NCBI GenBank assembly: GCA_009746045.1
Contig: RPFO01000706.1
Location: 1 to 55,000 of the forward strand
From: Mesostigma viride
Taxonomy: Eukaryota > Streptophyta > Mesostigmatophyceae > Mesostigmatales > Mesostigmataceae
DNA: 55,000 bases
Reading direction: 5' to 3'
Shown here: piece by piece, positions 52,993 through 55,000 of the stretch
How positions within the stretch are numbered: position 1 is the stretch's first letter
Layout of the letters: each line of letters begins with the position of its first letter
Position numbers and translations under genes: made by a program
The notes under the pieces: generated by a model
What the model was told of the DNA's origin: nothing
Seen by the model: the letters and a program-made list of their open reading frames with translations, nothing else
Database searches by the model: none

Positions 52993-53655
52993 GAAGATCG
53001 GCCCGCCACCTTCCAAATTGCCCAGCGTCATTTCGAAAACATCGTCTTCCCCTGCATCGCCCCCCTTCCCCCTTCCCCTTGGCCGCGGCGGGGGCATATC
53101 GCCCGTCGCGACCGGCTTGGAAGTCGCGGGGGGATCCCTTGCGGTTGAGGGCACTGCGGCCGACTCGTGCACACTCTCCCCCCTCTTTTGGGCTACTGCG
53201 GCAGGCGCGGCATGGGAGGGCGCGGCGGCTACTGTCTCTGGCGCATTCTGAGCCAACCGACGCAACCTTAGCTCCTGCTGGAGCAGGGTTTCGAAACGAG
53301 GCATGAATGTGCGCTTGGAGAGATAAGGCACCTTGGCGACTTCAGGTTTGTCATTAAGGATGTCTTGGTACAGCGCGAATTGCTGTTCACGAGTGCCATT
53401 CGCGAGTCGCTCAAACCGCTCAATCTGAACCGCTTAACCGGATCGTCCACCATCTCAAGACCACCGTGGTACTCATCCTTCCCAGTGACCGCGGCAAAGC
53501 TGACACCAGATTCCACCATTGGGGGCGGCCCCCCTTGCACGCTTGTGAGGAGGCTGTTGTGGGAGGCGCCTTGGGCCTGAACTGGTTGCCCTTCAGACCT
53601 TCCCCCTAGGGGGAGAGTCGCCGACCACCTGCGATGTAGGGCCGCCCTTTTCCAT
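52993..53655 (-). CDS. uncharacterised multi-exon gene, exon
   Basis: Starts MEKGGPTSQVVGDSPPRG after acceptor TTGTTGCAG. Frame changes are needed near 53595 (+1, at a five-G run) and near 53420 (-1). The last part is convincing: IERFERLANGTREQQFALYQ, then RTFMPRFETLLQQELRLRRL, a helical segment, then a Pro/Ala/Gly-rich acidic tail (AGEDDVFEMTLGNLEGG). No domain recognised. Confidence 0.5.
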
Positions 53656-54075
53656 CTGCAACAACAAAACAAAAAAATTGGAAAAATCATACGAGTCAGC
53701 AGGAAGATGCGCCCCACGTCGCAACTCAATACAAAAAATGCATCATTATGTCAAGGTACAAACAACGTTATAATTCAGAATGAACAGAGATTCATAACAA
53801 GAGAACGACGCACTAAAAGATGCGACCGCCGTCGCAACTTTCGTCAATTCACTCTCTATACAAACAACTCTATGTCCCTCATAAAGAATCATTTGGCAAG
53901 GAAATGCAAAAAAATTCCGTTACCACTCCGTCGACCCATAAGTGGTTCGCGAATGGGAAATCGCTGCTGATTTTCGGTCGGCCCTTCATGGTATTTTCGA
54001 AATCTCGAGGCAAGGTTGCGCGGAAGAGGGCCCCCTAATCATGCGTGCGATCGGACTGGCCATGGAAAGGGATAC
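53656..54075 (-). other. intron (420 bp) with two motif copies
   Basis: Donor CAG|GTATCC at 54075, acceptor TTGTTGCAG at 53656, phase 0. Motif copies at 53705-53725 and 53818-53838. The second reads AGATGCGACCGCCGTCGC, so GCGAC/GTCGC can form a perfect 5-bp stem. Confidence 0.6.
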
Positions 54076-54222
54076 CTGGTTCCTGGACTGCCTTGCACGG
54101 TCAACCATCTTGAAACTTCCCCTAAGAAGGAAATCAGACGTCAGACGGTTGAATATGCGAACGTCAAGATTTGACCAACCCATCATCCATTCAACCACCT
54201 TCTCCGCGGCATCATGGAAGAC
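54076..54222 (-). CDS. uncharacterised multi-exon gene, 49-codon exon
   Basis: Exactly 147 bp between an acceptor GAGCAG and a donor GTATCC. It reads VFHDAAEKVVEWMMGW then SNLDVRIFNRLTSD, ending RARQSRNQ, and looks like part of a folded helical domain. The frame directly upstream has a TGA, so the preceding junction is unresolved. Confidence 0.5.
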
Positions 54223-54225
54223 CTG

Positions 54226-54605
54226 CTCTCATCCGCCATTCCTCAGACCCAAACACACAATCGGCCGTGTTGTCGTCGTGCCTCTAAGGCGAATGTTCAC
54301 GTCCTCTTTGTCATCATCCATTTCCGACAGCCGAATTACAGCCCTTTTGGCTCCGTCCACTCCATCCTCAAGAAGGACGTCCATCTGCGCCCCTCCCACA
54401 CAATTGTTGTCAACGTATTGTTGCAATGACGGGAAATCATGTCCTTTCCAAAAGCTACGATGTGTTCCCCACACAGACCCATGTCGGTAATTGACAGCTT
54501 TTTACATTTCCTATCCCGGCACTTCTTTTCGGGATCCTTCTCAAAAATCCGGAAAACAGCGTCCTGATATGGACGTCCCCTTATGTCGACCGTCAGACTG
54601 GACAT
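54226..54605 (-). CDS. uncharacterised gene, upstream coding segment
   Basis: Begins MSSLTVDIRGRPYQDAVF after an acceptor TTTCGCAG. It has a Cys/His-rich stretch (KKCRDRKCKKLSITDMGLC, then GEHIVAF and SRHC) that could bind zinc. A -1 change near 54430 leads into MDVLLEDGVDGAKRAVIRL and SEMDDDKEDVNIRL. An intron in this segment is also possible. Confidence 0.4.
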
Positions 54606-54886
54606 CTGCGAAACCAGAACATACCGGCCGCGAGTAGTTTATATTATTAAAAAAAACTGGCATTTATTAAGTCATCTTCATCTATTTATGCGAGCTAAAA
54701 TTTGAAGAAAATGCAACAAAGAAACGCCCTGGGGCGCAACTTCCTCAACAACCACTTTCTACGTACAAACGAATGGCAATCACATCGACTACGATTGTCA
54801 CTACATACGAATGTCCAGACAATATAATGTGTATGTAGAGGGGGGGCATTCAACACCAGAGAAACGCCGGCGGGCGCAACTCATAT
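54606..54886 (-). other. probable intron with two motif copies
   Basis: Acceptor TTTCGCAG at 54606. The donor is not clear (no GT in a good context before the upstream stop). Motif copies at 54720-54740 and 54860-54880. Confidence 0.4.
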
Positions 54887-54998
54887 CAATATAGACTGTC
54901 CCGCGACTCGTTCCACTCTCTGCAGGTTTTGCAACAACCGATCGAGCGAACTCTCGGAACCTCTTTCGCCGCCATTTCATCGACACGAGCGAACATCT
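54887..54998 (-). CDS. uncharacterised gene, 5'-most coding segment in the window
   Basis: Reads MFARVDEMAAKEVPRVRSIG then CCKTCREWNESRDSLY. A CCxxC cluster followed by the Cys/His segment downstream could form one zinc-binding unit. It may continue past the window edge. Confidence 0.35.
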
Positions 54999-55000
54999 CT

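Overview
This is eukaryotic nuclear DNA. It carries two LTR retrotransposons with intact or near-intact LTRs, part of a non-LTR (LINE) element, a tRNA-derived repeat, and a multi-exon gene whose introns have ordinary GT...AG ends. A TTTAGGG-like heptamer run (TGTAGGG) near 38.6 kb hints at a green-lineage or related protist genome. No protein here fixes the species, so treat that as a guess.

Layout. 1-2069 is an adenine-poor, C/T-rich block containing a diverged direct duplication. 2070-3462 is a tandem array that matches the 40-bp satellite found later, but with nearly every A replaced by C. From 3668 to 38205 the backbone is a 40-bp satellite on one strand, interrupted by insertions: (i) three copies of a two-part dispersed repeat (long part L about 1.46 kb plus short part S about 0.55 kb), in + at 4496, - at 11632 and + at 15848; (ii) a 1279-bp foldback composite at 8037-9315, made of 206-bp near-perfect palindromes alternating with a 132-bp tRNA-like unit; (iii) a complete Copia-type element at 17499-25154, inserted into the third S copy; (iv) a non-autonomous Copia element with gag and protease only, at 33015-38002, inserted into the satellite. 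The 40-bp period is not a multiple of three and the unit is poor in stop codons, so very long open frames appear on both strands. I treat them as artefacts.

38.2-42.7 kb is mostly non-coding: a CA-rich microsatellite, a deleted tRNA-Ser-like sequence, the telomere-like heptamers, a 152-bp tandem duplication, five copies of a 14-bp palindrome, and two inverted SINE-like copies with pentanucleotide tails. 42.9-45.8 kb is the 5' part of a LINE (ORF1 with an RRM-like fold, then the ORF2 endonuclease), ending before the reverse transcriptase.

46.3-55.0 kb, minus strand, holds one large uncharacterised multi-exon gene and at least one further coding exon. Seven introns can be defined at both ends and all lie in phase 0. 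Most contain a 21-bp motif, found 11 times in the same orientation. A 72-bp minisatellite in the last intron carries the same core inverted. This introner-like pattern, the A-to-C satellite and the foldback composite are the observations most worth following.

Caution: eight of nine apparent frameshifts in otherwise convincing coding sequence go in the -1 direction, several at G or C runs. One-base losses in the assembly are likely, so I do not call the affected genes pseudogenes.
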